NCBI RefSeq assembly: GCF_001949145.1
Contig: NW_019091361.1
Location: 234,255 to 298,254 of the forward strand
Source of the DNA: Acanthaster planci
Taxonomy: Eukaryota; Echinodermata; Asteroidea; Valvatida; Acanthasteridae
DNA length: 64,000 nucleotides
Reading direction: 5' to 3'
Shown here: piece by piece, positions 45,801 through 54,039 of the stretch
How positions within the stretch are numbered: the first letter of the stretch is position 1
How the letters are laid out: every line of letters starts with the position of its first letter
Notes under the pieces: generated by a model
Database searches by the model: none
Told to the model about the DNA's origin: nothing
The model's input: the letters and a program-made list of their open reading frames with translations, nothing else
Made by a program: the position numbers and the translations under genes

Positions 45801-48673
45801 GATATAGATTAATGCGCATGGTTTTTTTTTACCAAAGGCTTGTTCATATGTCATGCGTATAATAATGGCCATGCATTGCAAGTTTATTGAAGAGATGTCA
45901 AATTTTATGCACTACAATTGTGATTGTACAGAATGTCCATTCTTCTTCAACAACAAAAAATTGGGCATTCTTTCTTAATTTTGAAGACCTAATTTTTTCG
46001 CTTGCCAAATAGAATCCTTGATTAAATTGGAGGTTGTATACTCTTCTTTTCAGCTTTTCAAAAGTCTAAATTTCCCTTTTTTTTACCATGCTGATTTAAG
46101 CAGTCCACAAACATTGTATAATAAAACTAAAGATTGCATTTTTAAAAAAATGAGGCTTCAGTAACAAAGCTGGACTTTTATAAAATTCATCTTAAACTAG
46201 TAAAAAAGTTTACAGTACTGATCATGGCATAACAACCCAGTTGTGAAGATACCTTATTTTTCTTCAAATTACTGATAAAAGAAAACAAGGCGTTCACAAT
46301 CGGTATCCTTGTACGGTGACTTGTGGAGATCACGGCCCAAAAAGCAATCTCGTCATGGTAGAGCGTAAGTCAATTGCCACATCCAACCTTGGTTCATAGT
46401 GTAACGCTGTGCTGCTGTTTTAAGCATAGATAGTTCAATCATTAATAACTAATGTCTGCTTCACTGTGCTCAAGGTGGCTGGCTGGAAGATTAATTGATG
46501 TTGTCACTTGTCATCAATGTTTGTATGTAGCTCTTCAATGTCAATTTTATTAGGTAAAAATGTTTTGCTCACATAAAGAGTAATGACCCAATTTTGGTAA
46601 ACAAAATAACATAAACAATGGAATGGGCTTTCCAAGCTGTATTTTTCTGTGACAAAGTTGAAGTAATCACAATGGGCTATCAGGATTCCTTGGAGATTAA
46701 TAAATGTAGTGCATGTGTGTCTTGGGCCATCACTGCAACACAGACTAGACAGCACAAGTTTCACAAGTTAGCATCAGAATTGTGCACACAAAGCAATGAG
46801 GCAGTAACTCACTTATAAATGGGTTTCACATTCCCTCCTGACAAAGTGATTGATAAATCAGCATCCAGCTTAGCTCTTATTACTAAAACCTCCCTTGTGT
46901 ATGTGTTATCAGTTGTGCATAGAGAGTGACCAGTGTGCCTCCAGGCTCTGGATCCAGGATTGGCAAATGGAATTTTTTTCCTAAAACAATGGTCCAAGTA
47001 TTTTCATCCATGAAAAAACTCCAATCACCCCTTCAAAGGTGGTGACATTGTTTGAAAAGTGATACCTCTTTCAATTTCTAAAAAGAACAGAAAAATGGCA
47101 ATGACCCAGGGAGGGGAAGGGGCAACTTGCAATGGCTGCGGGTCCCACTGAATGACCTAGAGAGGGGAGAGGAGGGGGTAACTTGCAATGGCTGCGGATC
47201 CCACTGAATGACCCAGGGAGGGGAGGGGGTACTTGCAATGGCTGCAGATCCCACTGAATGACCCAGGGAGGGGAGGGGACAACTTGCAATGGCTGCGGGT
47301 CCCACTGAATAACCCAGGGAGGGGAGGGGGTACTTGCAATGGCTGCGGATCCCACTGAATGACCCAGGGAGGGGAGGGGGTACTTGCAATTTCCCCCAGA
47401 TCCCACTGAATATTCCAGTGATGAGAACATCCCAGCTATAATTGGCCACAAAAACCACTTGCCATAGTGTTACTATTTTACACTCCCTCTTGTCCATCAC
47501 AGAGTCTGGGTTGACCAGTACCACTTAATGTCATCACTGACTGGTGTCAGAGTCATTTATATAGTGACGTGACAGCCATCAGTTTTTGTAGCTTGATAGA
47601 TACAGTTATCATAGTTTTACTGACAGTGATCCTGACCCTAGTATGATATGTAGTATAACTGAAATTCTGAGTACAATCTTCTTGGCTTTGTTTTGGATGT
47701 TTTGTGAATATTTGTTGAAGTTCAAGACCGGTCATCTTGAATTTGTTTGGGCAACGCTGTGAATGTTCATTGAAGTTCATGTTGGCAGTGCTTCAAGTGT
47801 CACTGTTATGTGAAATGGTTGCATGAGCTACTGTAAGCACCAGTACATCAAGCTATGCCGACCCGAGTCCACCTGTCCACCTCAAACTATGCTGACCCTT
47901 TCCTCTTGTGGCAACACCAGCTGTGCATGATACTCCTGTTGACCAAATGGCCTACTTTTAGCTTGAGATATAATTTTTCATCTTCACATTAAATTTCAGC
48001 TGAGGGACACAAAGACAAGGGTGCAGTGTATGGATTGGATGTGTTTAGTGTGCTGACGCTACATGTACAGTCTTTACAGAATTCTTCCTGTTTATGTCTT
48101 TCGTACCACTTGAACCTTTGGCACAATTTTCGTTTCATGAGTCTGTGTGTATTTTTTCAGGAAAAGTACCCGGTGATTGCCCCTGTGCCTTACCTCCATA
48201 CACATTTGCCACAGCCAACAACTGTTCCTGTCAGATGCCATCAGGCAGTGTCAAGAGTTTCCTCTGCCCCCTTAGCTCAGAGACCAAGCCCCTCCCTCAT
48301 TGCTGACAGACCCAGGGATACCCCTCATGCCCGCTCTGTGCCAAGTCGAAGCCGTGCTGCTGATGCTGTTGCCAGCACTTGTTTGCAGGACAACATGCTG
48401 CCATTTGCCGTCAAACGAGATCTGTTTTTACTATTGGACACCAAGGTAGCAACAGGTAACGATTGGCGTATGTTGGCCAGCCAGCTTGGTCTAGATGCTA
48501 TGATCTACTGCTTTGACATGCAAATCAACCCTACCATGGAAGTACTGAAAGCCTTTGAAACTATGAATCGTCCTCTGAATGAGCTTGAGGAGCATTTGAG
48601 GCTTATTGGTAGAGACGATGCAGCTGACATTATCAAGACTTACCTAGAGAAAACCAGAAAGGAGAAAAAATAA
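27755..48673 (+). CDS. ADAP-like (ArfGAP-PH-PH) protein fused to UNC5-type ZU5-UPA-Death module; 13 exons, 993 residues predicted
   Basis: Exons 27755-27848, 29322-29449, 33838-33929, 37806-38004, 38179-38334, 39906-39989, 40141-40275, 42091-42289, 42531-43364, 43885-44126, 44552-44698, 45583-45741 and 48161-48673 join in frame to exactly 994 codons including the stop. Domains by residue are: degenerate ArfGAP 10-120, PH1 134-240, PH2 261-360, low-complexity linker 363-535, ZU5 about 537-690, UPA about 695-823 and Death 902-987. Residues 1-362 follow human ADAP1/ADAP2 throughout. Residues 537-993 follow the cytoplasmic part of UNC5 receptors (SPIVSC, GNDWRMLA). PH domains of the ADAP family bind PI(3,4,5)P3. 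ZU5-UPA-DD modules signal in cell death or NF-kB pathways. There is no signal peptide or membrane segment, so a soluble, membrane-recruited adaptor is inferred. The ATG at 27755 is in good context (accATGG). I do not know this fusion from any described protein, but cannot search for it. Confidence 0.85.
27849..29321 (+). other. 1.5-kb first intron of the ADAP/UNC5-like gene
   Basis: AT-rich intron, phase 1. No element could be supported. Confidence 0.65.
29322..29449 (+). CDS. ADAP/UNC5-like fusion, exon 2: second half of ArfGAP zinc finger
   Basis: Acceptor TGTAG ending at 29321 and donor GTAAAT at 29450. The split codon gives Asp, restoring FPDPVWACEELGILVCEEC, the ArfGAP core (DPDWAS-x-x-LGVFICLSC in ADAP1). 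The following residues MDLHC replace SGIHR, so the catalytic arginine position is Cys53. Confidence 0.87.
29450..33837 (+). other. 4.4-kb intron of the ADAP/UNC5-like gene with a hairpin cluster
   Basis: It contains the GTGGAC...GTCCAC hairpin cluster (31347-31682), a short GT microsatellite near 31707-31728, and two copies of a catttctattggtc segment (32469 and 32599). Open frames here are short and not convincing. Confidence 0.65.
31347..31682. repeat. cluster of three short hairpins sharing GTGGAC/GTCCAC arms
   Basis: Two related blocks (31347-31384 and 31643-31682) both read tagtgtggac, then a short loop containing acaaaaga, then gtccacat. In the second the arms gtggacctct and agaggtccac pair perfectly. 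Between them a third hairpin at 31390-31432 pairs gacgttctgtggac with gtccacaggacgtt around an 8-nt loop. Confidence 0.75.
33838..33929 (+). CDS. ADAP/UNC5-like fusion, exon 3
   Basis: Acceptor CATGCAG ending at 33837 and donor GTAAGA at 33930. It holds 30 codons plus 2 nt, KMASTNNNASKEIYEKHLCP, then AYKKPTRCFN. This corresponds to the ADAP segment MASHGNDAARARFESKVPS-YYRPTPSDC, the helical tail of the ArfGAP domain. Confidence 0.83.
35255..35620. repeat. C/T-rich minisatellite, unit about 40-50 bp, about seven to eight copies
   Basis: The phrase cctgtcccac followed by agaac(c)catgcag recurs at intervals of roughly 40-50 bp from about 35266 to 35605. The copies near 35513 and 35560 are nearly identical. 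Other copies are truncated or diverged. Confidence 0.8.
37009..37262. repeat. cluster of ACATGT / TACATGTACATGTA palindromes
   Basis: About ten ACATGT hexamers occur within 250 bp, several as overlapping tacatgtacatgta. This motif is scattered over the whole window, but it is densest here outside the 63.2-kb array. Confidence 0.75.
37806..38004 (+). CDS. ADAP/UNC5-like fusion, exon 4: linker helix and start of PH1
   Basis: Acceptor ACATTCAG ending at 37805 and donor GTAATT at 38005. The split codon gives Ile, then EFRKQWITAKYLRKEF matches REQWIRAKYERQEF of ADAP1. PH1 begins KKSGYLWKLGRDSQVF, then QRRWFVLD. The basic residues in the first strands are those used for phosphoinositide binding in the family. 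Confidence 0.9.
38179..38334 (+). CDS. ADAP/UNC5-like fusion, exon 5: middle of PH1
   Basis: Acceptor TTATCAG ending at 38178 and donor GTAATT at 38335. It holds 52 codons, including KIGHPNGLQIVYPDN, equivalent to KIGHPHGLQVTYLKDN of ADAP1, and RMIYLYAEMAK, equivalent to RNIFIYHEDGK. Confidence 0.92.
38335..39905 (+). other. 1.6-kb intron of the ADAP/UNC5-like gene
   Basis: AT-rich phase-0 intron. No element could be supported. Confidence 0.65.
39906..39989 (+). CDS. ADAP/UNC5-like fusion, exon 6: PH1 C-terminal helix
   Basis: Acceptor CCACCAG ending at 39905 and donor GTGAGT at 39990. DMVEWFQAVRCLKFF matches EIVDWFNALRAARFHYL of ADAP1, with the conserved PH-domain tryptophan. A short acidic tail DKDEDI follows. 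Confidence 0.92.
40141..40275 (+). CDS. ADAP/UNC5-like fusion, exon 7: start of PH2
   Basis: Acceptor TTGGTAG ending at 40140 and donor GTATGT at 40276. It holds 45 codons. ILKEGYLLKTGAKGKEAFRK continues as RWIVLDKMCLMYFKEPL, matching YLKEGYMEKTGPKQTEGFRKR of ADAP1. The K-x-G and FRKRW basic pattern is typical of PI(3,4,5)P3-binding PH domains. Confidence 0.92.
40276..42090 (+). other. 1.8-kb intron of the ADAP/UNC5-like gene carrying a MITE
   Basis: It contains a 413-bp Tc1/mariner-like element at 41317-41729. The remainder is AT-rich with no supported feature. Confidence 0.7.
41317..41729. mobile_element. non-autonomous Tc1/mariner-like element (MITE)
   Basis: The ends are inverted repeats of about 30 bp: TACAGTCATTTGCAAAAGTT on the left and TACAGTCATTTGCGAAAGTT on the right as reverse complement. 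Both continue into an ACCACC block. TA dinucleotides flank both ends, as expected for Tc1/mariner insertion. There is no transposase frame inside about 410 bp. It sits in the intron between the two PH2 exons. Confidence 0.82.
42091..42289 (+). CDS. ADAP/UNC5-like fusion, exon 8: end of PH2
   Basis: Acceptor GTTTTAG ending at 42090 and donor GTAAGG at 42290. It holds 66 codons plus 1 nt, with GFHFYLKTPGRIYHFIADSD then ERKAWFNAIHAACNRASG. This aligns with the ADAP end (ITIVTPDRKFLFACETESD, REWVAAFQKAVDRP). In vertebrate ADAPs the protein ends shortly after this point; here splicing continues into the UNC5-like half. Confidence 0.92.
42355..42372 (+). terminator. in-frame stop plus AATAAA inside the fusion-junction intron: possible alternative 3' end
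   Basis: If the donor at 42290 is skipped, the PH2 frame reads 22 more codons to TAG 42355-42357, giving a 384-residue protein, close to vertebrate ADAP length. A canonical AATAAA follows at 42367-42372. Use of this site is inference, and no transcript evidence is available. Confidence 0.5.
42531..43364 (+). CDS. ADAP/UNC5-like fusion, exon 9: low-complexity linker and start of ZU5
   Basis: Acceptor TTCCCACAG ending at 42530 and donor GTAACG at 43365. It holds 278 codons. Residues 363-500 are Ser/Thr/Pro-rich, with a Gly/His/Arg patch (HGRGHGRGGGGAHGR). A strongly acidic tract follows, framed by two tyrosine motifs, PYIEF (Tyr501) and PYIEL (Tyr530). ZU5 starts near 537. CMCVSLVW-like strand residues lead to VLVSPIVSCCSMPRDVALLQ, the ZU5 hallmark (LTPVVSCGPPGALLTRPVVL in UNC5). 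The entry phase (1) matches exon 8 exactly. Confidence 0.88.
43365..43884 (+). other. intron of the ADAP/UNC5-like gene
   Basis: Phase-1 intron of 520 bp with no element seen. Confidence 0.65.
43885..44126 (+). CDS. ADAP/UNC5-like fusion, exon 10: second part of ZU5 and start of UPA
   Basis: Acceptor AATGCAG ending at 43884 and donor GTAAGG at 44127. It encodes KFFKWEKADQGSFNMTCRAF, then the segment IETTRTGCFAIMVP (compare the UNC5 ZU5 end HILTENLSTYALVG) and VARVYFFGDNGSDDVLH (compare IRVYCLDDTQDALKEVLH, start of UPA). Confidence 0.88.
44127..44551 (+). other. intron of the ADAP/UNC5-like gene
   Basis: Phase-0 intron of 425 bp with no element seen. Confidence 0.65.
44552..44698 (+). CDS. 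ADAP/UNC5-like fusion, exon 11: UPA domain
   Basis: Acceptor GTTGCAG ending at 44551 and donor GTATTG at 44699. It holds 49 codons, EIQRRENTYRGRLCDISCSF and onward to MELYFGGNEPM. Position and pattern fit the UPA domain that follows ZU5 in UNC5, PIDD1 and ankyrin. Confidence 0.85.
44699..45582 (+). other. 0.9-kb intron of the ADAP/UNC5-like gene with a GAGTC-rich array
   Basis: About half of this intron is the GAGTC/AAGTC array at 44895-45365. The rest is AT-rich. Confidence 0.7.
44895..45365. repeat. degenerate GAGTC / AAGTC repeat block
   Basis: Pentamers GAGTC, AAGTC and their complements GACTC and GACTT recur dozens of times. They are dense at 44900-45050 and 45185-45360 and separated by an AT-rich core. 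The mostly opposite orientation of the two dense parts suggests a transposon with subrepeat-built terminal inverted repeats, but I cannot define its exact ends. Confidence 0.65.
45583..45741 (+). CDS. ADAP/UNC5-like fusion, exon 12: end of UPA
   Basis: Acceptor ATTTCAG ending at 45582 and donor GTAAGC at 45742. It holds 53 codons, TITSEEVWQKQLVCYMAEII then VWQENTDAEKYPIQMNLQFSNE. Both junctions are phase 0. Confidence 0.85.
45742..48160 (+). other. 2.4-kb last intron of the ADAP/UNC5-like gene with a G-rich minisatellite
   Basis: It contains the 50-bp minisatellite at about 47097-47415. Open frames on the opposite strand over the repeat are repeat artefacts. No other element is seen. Confidence 0.7.
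47097..47415 (+). repeat. G-rich minisatellite, unit about 50 bp, about six copies
   Basis: acttgcaatggctgcgg recurs at about 47124, 47181, 47231, 47282 and 47332, with a partial copy at 47382. Each copy carries gacccagggaggggaggggg. The sense strand therefore has several runs of four or more Gs per unit and could form G-quadruplexes in pre-mRNA. Confidence 0.88.
48161..48673 (+). CDS. ADAP/UNC5-like fusion, terminal exon 13: Death domain
   Basis: Acceptor TTTTTTCAG ending at 48160 and stop TAA 48671-48673. It holds 170 codons. A Pro/Ser/Arg-rich spacer (824-901) leads to a Death domain at about 902-987. MLPFAVKRDLFLLLDTK, then GNDWRMLASQLGLDAMIYCF and LEEHLRLIGRDDAADII, correspond to UNC5 IPLPIRQKLCSSLD, HDWRMLAHKLNLDRYLNYF and LAAVLEEMGRHETVVSL. 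The protein ends in a lysine-rich tail. Confidence 0.92.
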   Translation, partial: EKYPVIAPVPYLHTHLPQPTTVPVRCHQAVSRVSSAPLAQRPSPSLIADRPRDTPHARSVPSRSRAADAVASTCLQDNMLPFAVKRDLFLLLDTKVATGNDWRMLASQLGLDAMIYCFDMQINPTMEVLKAFETMNRPLNELEEHLRLIGRDDAADIIKTYLEKTRKEKK

Positions 48674-49059
48674 AACAATAAAAATCCTATTTCTAAATGG
48701 CAACAGCCTAATCCGGTTGAAGAATTGCAGAAGTACATTAGATGTAATGAGTCACTCCAGCTATTGCATAAGGTTACGTTGGCCATTGCATTTTGGAAGA
48801 CCAATCTTTTCACCTGTAATCTTAGCTGCTAAATATTTCTAATTGAAATTTCTTTAAAAAATAGGAAATTGTGAAATCCACTGAAAATTATTCTAGAGGG
48901 GCATAGCCACCATCACCAAATAAATTTGTTATTCAAAGGCCTTTATGCTCAGATGTAACCTATTTGTATTACTGTCTGCGTGGGCTTAAAATTCTTGTTA
49001 AAGCTCCTATTCATAAATACGCAGGACAGTTTTTCTGTTCCTATTGGTCGAAGTGCATC

Positions 49060-49163
49060 GTAGAGGGGATATAGTGGGGGAGGGGGCATTGTAGAGGGAA
49101 GATGGTGGGGGAGGGGCCATTGTATGGTGGGGGAGGGTATATTGTAGAGGAGAGATGGTAGTG
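49060..49163 (+). repeat. G-rich tandem repeat, about 31 bp x 3-4
   Basis: Units start with gtaga or gtatg at 49060, 49091, 49122 (shortened) and 49144. The first three contain gtgggggaggg. The repeat is probably transcribed in the 3' UTR of the ADAP/UNC5-like gene. Confidence 0.82.
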
Positions 49164-51713
49164 AGCAGAAGCAACTCGGTTTACAAAGAATTCCCTGAAA
49201 TGAAGTGTTGATAATGAGTAGATTTTACATCAGTTGATTACATAACTTTAATTGGTGCAGAGATTCTATGGGAACTCACATGGGATTACTTTCTTTTCTG
49301 ATGAATGTAACTCTTGCCTTGTGTACATACATTGTAGACTTCTGGCTTCTAAAGCAAAGAGGACATATATCTATTTTACAATGCTGTAGCTTTTATATAC
49401 TTCTGTGATTTTGAACTCTTCAGTGTAAGCTTGCCTGTTTTATCATCTATACATTGAATCCATGATGAGTGACATTATAGAACTTGATAAGTGTTTCAAT
49501 GATGAAGATTTTTAAATCATGTCTGGCCCAAATCAAAGAATTAGATATTGTTGATTGATCAAAAATTGATTTCTTGATGCAGTGCCTTTTGAAAGTGCAA
49601 GCAAGAATGTGTTAGCTGCTTTACAAGTTATCAGTGTGCCTTTCTTTCTTTGAAATTTGCCAAGTAGTTCCAAAGCTTTGAAAGGATAATAGCATGCAAA
49701 CCTTTCCAATTAAATTCAATTTTTAAGGTAGCATTTGAAAAGATGTTTGTATACAACCTCCAAATGTATCAAAGTGGAAAAATAAAAAATCAAACAACTT
49801 TCCAACATAGATGCACCCTTTTGATAGCCAATCAGATGAATAGACACAGTTTTTAATTCTTTGTAACACTGCATTTTCAACATCAGGTTTTTTCCATCAA
49901 TCGTTTTTTTATCATATGTTTCATATATATAGACATGAATATAGACATGACTCTGTAGCCAAATCCGGCTGTGAATGGCTAAAATCCAGATGACTGGTGT
50001 AATGTAAAACATACTTTGTTGAGTATAATTTTATATTTAAACATTTAGAGAAGGGCTTATGCCAGTCCACTGTACTTTAGTTATTGGTATAAAAGACACT
50101 AATATAGTCACAAGATTGTACTTAATCAGATTGTTTAAAATAACTGACTATTCCTTCCCTTACTATTTCCCTATATTTTCTAGAAATAAACACTAGTAAA
50201 TATCTATGTTTTAAGAGATATCTGTCATGAGAGTGGCAAAATGGAATGTATTTTTGTACCATTTACAATTTAAAATATATTACAATGCAGATAATTTGCT
50301 TACTTGGTGATGGTACAGGCTGGGATTAATAATTTCCACAACTCCAATAAAAATGCGGGTGCTTTTACAAGAGAGGTTGTAGGATTTTTTACTCATTATC
50401 TTGTAGACTGGCAAGAATAAACTGGTTGGAGGGAGTCAATATTAGGCAACTACCAAGTAGAAGACTTTGCATGAGGAATTTTTATCCAAATGCAGCTGAC
50501 ATGCAAAGTGGTACAATTTACACACAGCACTTAGCAAAAAGTATCCTTTTCCTTCAATATTGTATTTTTTTTAATTTTTGGTATATATTTGGCAAATTTA
50601 GAAAGTTGAGGAATTGTATATATTTTTGCATGTGTTGTTTCAATATGACATAAACACGTCAAGCTGAAAAATATTGTCTAATGATCATTTAATGCAAACC
50701 AACATGAAAGCGTGTGTTTTTTGTGTAATGAAAGAACGTTTGCATATATACAGTAATTTGGCATTTTGATGTTTCCTTCAATGAAGGCACGTAATTTGCC
50801 TGAATATCCTGGGTCCACGGTAATACTTTTCAGGAAATATACAATACTTTTGAAAATCCTCTTCGTTTTCTTTTCTGTGGAAGTCCAACCATTTAAGCCA
50901 GGGAGACAAGGTGAATACTGAATTGTTTCCTTCTGGAACAATGACAAAGGATTTTATCAATTGTTGCATAAATGTACCAGTTGCTCAAGTAACCAGAAGC
51001 TTTATAACAAAATGCTGCAGCAAATTAGCTGTTTTGGAAATGTAATTATGGGGGATTTCCACTAATTTGTGTCAGCTATGCAAGGAAGGATAGCAAATGT
51101 TGGCAATATGTGTAGGATTGGATTTCCATCTGTTGTGCAAAGTGTTATTTATGCAGTTGAACCTCATTAATGAAAGATCCAATTACATTGTTATAGTAGG
51201 AACCTTGTATTATCAGGAATTAAAAGAATGGATGACAAGGATTGATTTGGAAGTAAAAATTTCCCTGTTATGAGCAGAACATTGTATCAACATTGCTCTT
51301 ATTAAGGTTTGACTGTACTCACCTCTGCAGATATTCAACAAATTGCAAGTCAGAAAAAAATACAGTACTAGGCTTCTTAGAATCACGGTATTATTTTTCA
51401 TTTGAGAAGCATTTTTAGCTTTAGCTTTAATAGTTTTAACAAAAAGGGTTCCCTTAAAAATTCTTCATTTGTTGGACATGAGCAAAATGGCATTGTAATG
51501 CTGCATTGAAAGCTAACATGCATGGCTGCTGTAATACAACAGGTGCTTTCAACAGGTGCTTTCTGGAGCATTGAAGAAGGGTACCAAACCACACATACCG
51601 ATTCTCTCTGTATTTCTGATTATCTTTACAGTACACACACTGTATGACATTGTATTGGTTATGCTGGGCTTTACTTAACACTATACGTATATACATTTAA
51701 ACCTATGAATGGC

Positions 51714-51719
51714 AATAAA
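51714..51719 (+). terminator. candidate polyadenylation signal AATAAA for the ADAP/UNC5-like gene
   Basis: AATAAA is followed within 15 bp by a GT-rich stretch (gggtgtgtgttttt), the classical layout. It implies a 3 kb 3' UTR. Nearer AATAAA copies at 48919, 50185 and 50416 are alternatives. Confidence 0.4.
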
Positions 51720-52047
51720 CTGTGGAAATGGGTGTGTGTTTTTTGCTTTGTTTTTCACTTTTGAGATCAATTTGTCATTAGGTTGTGGTATGGTTTCTAC
51801 AATTTTCAGGTTTTAAATTTCCATTAACAAATAATCAGCATCCGATTGAAACATTTTAAATCGGAAAAAATTATGGCAAGTGATGTTCTTAAAGTGCCCC
51901 AATATTTCTCTTATTTTTTGACACATTGAATTAATCTCATTTTCAAAATATGCATGGATACTTCAGATTTCGAGTTTATGCATCAATGTCCCTGTTTGCA
52001 ATCTTTCTGAAGCCAGCACTCAAAATTTCTCTCAACAATTTGTGGGG

Positions 52048-52085
52048 CAACTGGAGGGGGATACATGATCCCCCCCCTCCAGCTG
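52048..52085. repeat. short G/C-rich palindrome
   Basis: The arm caactggaggggga is matched by the complement of tcccccccctccagctg around a loop of about six bases. The hairpin stem is about 15 bp. Confidence 0.7.
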
Positions 52086-54033
52086 CAGTGGCATATCCAG
52101 CGGGTGGATGGATTTTTTAAAATCAAATATTAATGAAAAATATCTATTTTATCATACATTAGCACCAAAACCCTAAGAAAACAACACCACACCAATACAA
52201 GCAGAGATGTCGGCACCATGAGGCTTTTGATTTTTTTTCTCCCCAACTTCACATTGAATGAGCACTAAGCCGCATTAGCTTTTGAATTTGCTCAACCCCC
52301 CCCCACGGCAGGACACACCGCTGCCCAGCAGAAATATGTCCCCACATATCTGAAAAGTTTAAAATATCCACACTTTAGATACTGGCCGTAGTCAATTTTC
52401 ATCCACAGTTATCAGCTGCATATTCAATTTGCCCTCCACATTTTAACACAGAGACAAAAATAAAAAAACATCACACCCTTTTTTTTAGGTGTATTCACCA
52501 TTTTATAAAAAATTTCTATAAATGGCATTGGCAAATATCTTTTTATAGAACAATATTAGTAAAAATGCTGCTCGCTTTGTTAAAACCTTTTTCTTTAATA
52601 AATACAATTTCATTCTACCGGACATGAAATCAATAAATAATAAATTCAAACTGTATTGTGAGAAATTGAAGCATTTTCAGTTGAAAACACAAATAAATAG
52701 GAAACAGTGATGATACAAAGTTTTGCTGTGACCTTGCAGAAATAGCAGTTGGTATTTCAAAAAGAGAAAATTTATCTTCAAGGCAAATAATTTTTGTTGA
52801 AGATGTTTCTAACTTTAAGAGTCTTGTTGCAATGCCATCAAAAGTTTCTTGGGACATACATGTAAGCAAGGCTATTGATACAGCAAATCCATAAATTAAT
52901 ATTTATAATTAGTCCTTGACTGTGAAAGTAAATCTCTGTAGCATTAGAGTCTTCAAATGAACCTGAAACCAAATTGCAAACTAACGACTGTCTATAAACA
53001 AATGAAGATGACAAATGTCATAGACAGGTGTGCAGTAAATAGCCTTATCGTAACATAATTAACCCAACCATTCAGACACATTCCAGCAGCTTTCTGTTGA
53101 TTCTAACATAAGTCCAACACCACCTACATGGTGTCAAATTATGTAGACAAAACACAACTAAAATTGAACACATCTTAAGTTTATGTCTTGCATGAACTCC
53201 CAAGGTCACAGCAACTACAGTATTTGCAAAGAGATTACAAACAAATGGCAAAAAGACTCACACTACGGTCAGAATCCTTCAACATTTTGTCTCACATTTT
53301 GAGATCATTCAAATTTCCTGTGGTAACAGAAACAAACGTACATCCAAGCCCTTGCTTATAACATATACATTGTCATCATACAAAACTATTTCACAGATGC
53401 ATTTAGCATACAATTCTTTACACTGTTTCTTCATTGATACAATATACTCTGGTACAACACTAACTCCATTCATTTCAAGAAATCCAGATCTTCAACCACA
53501 GGTTTGCTTTGAATTTAGTTCTTTAAATAACAAATGCAAGAGACTAATTTCAAAGTTTAAAAACATGCAGAAAATATACTTAAAACGTTAAAAGCTATGT
53601 TGAAAAAGACAGTGCAAAATATAGAATCCTCTTACCGACTATGTATAGTTTTCCAAACTGCTACTCCAAACAAAATTATTTTTGTTCGATTTAATTCATC
53701 CTCGGATCTTTTGGGGTTCTGCTATAATTCAGGGAATATAAGAAATGGAGGACAGAAGGAATAAACTTAGAAATGCTTTGCATGAGAATATATAACGGTG
53801 GTGTTCTACCAAGCGTGGTGACACTTTACAGGTGAAGTGAGACCGTAGTTGCATTTGGGAGTAAGATCACAGAAAGAAATGCACTTGAAGAAATGAACTT
53901 CAATCAGGACTAATCTTAAATATGAAACAGTTCACCAATTCTAGGGATTTCTGATCTCAATTCACATGTATACTCAAACATTCTGCATAGATGGGAAAAA
54001 AAATCAAGAGTCGCGTATAGTTTCTCAAAGAAT

Positions 54034-54039
54034 TTTATT
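54034..54039 (-). terminator. candidate polyadenylation signal for the minus-strand gene
   Basis: TTTATT on the + strand reads AATAAA on the minus strand, about 1.9 kb beyond the stop at 55976. I noticed no nearer copy, and use is unproven. Confidence 0.3.

Noticed and set aside
47071-47524. Minus-strand open frames of 126 and 148 codons
   Set aside because: They read through the G-rich 50-bp minisatellite and consist only of its translated units (PPPLPGSFSG type).
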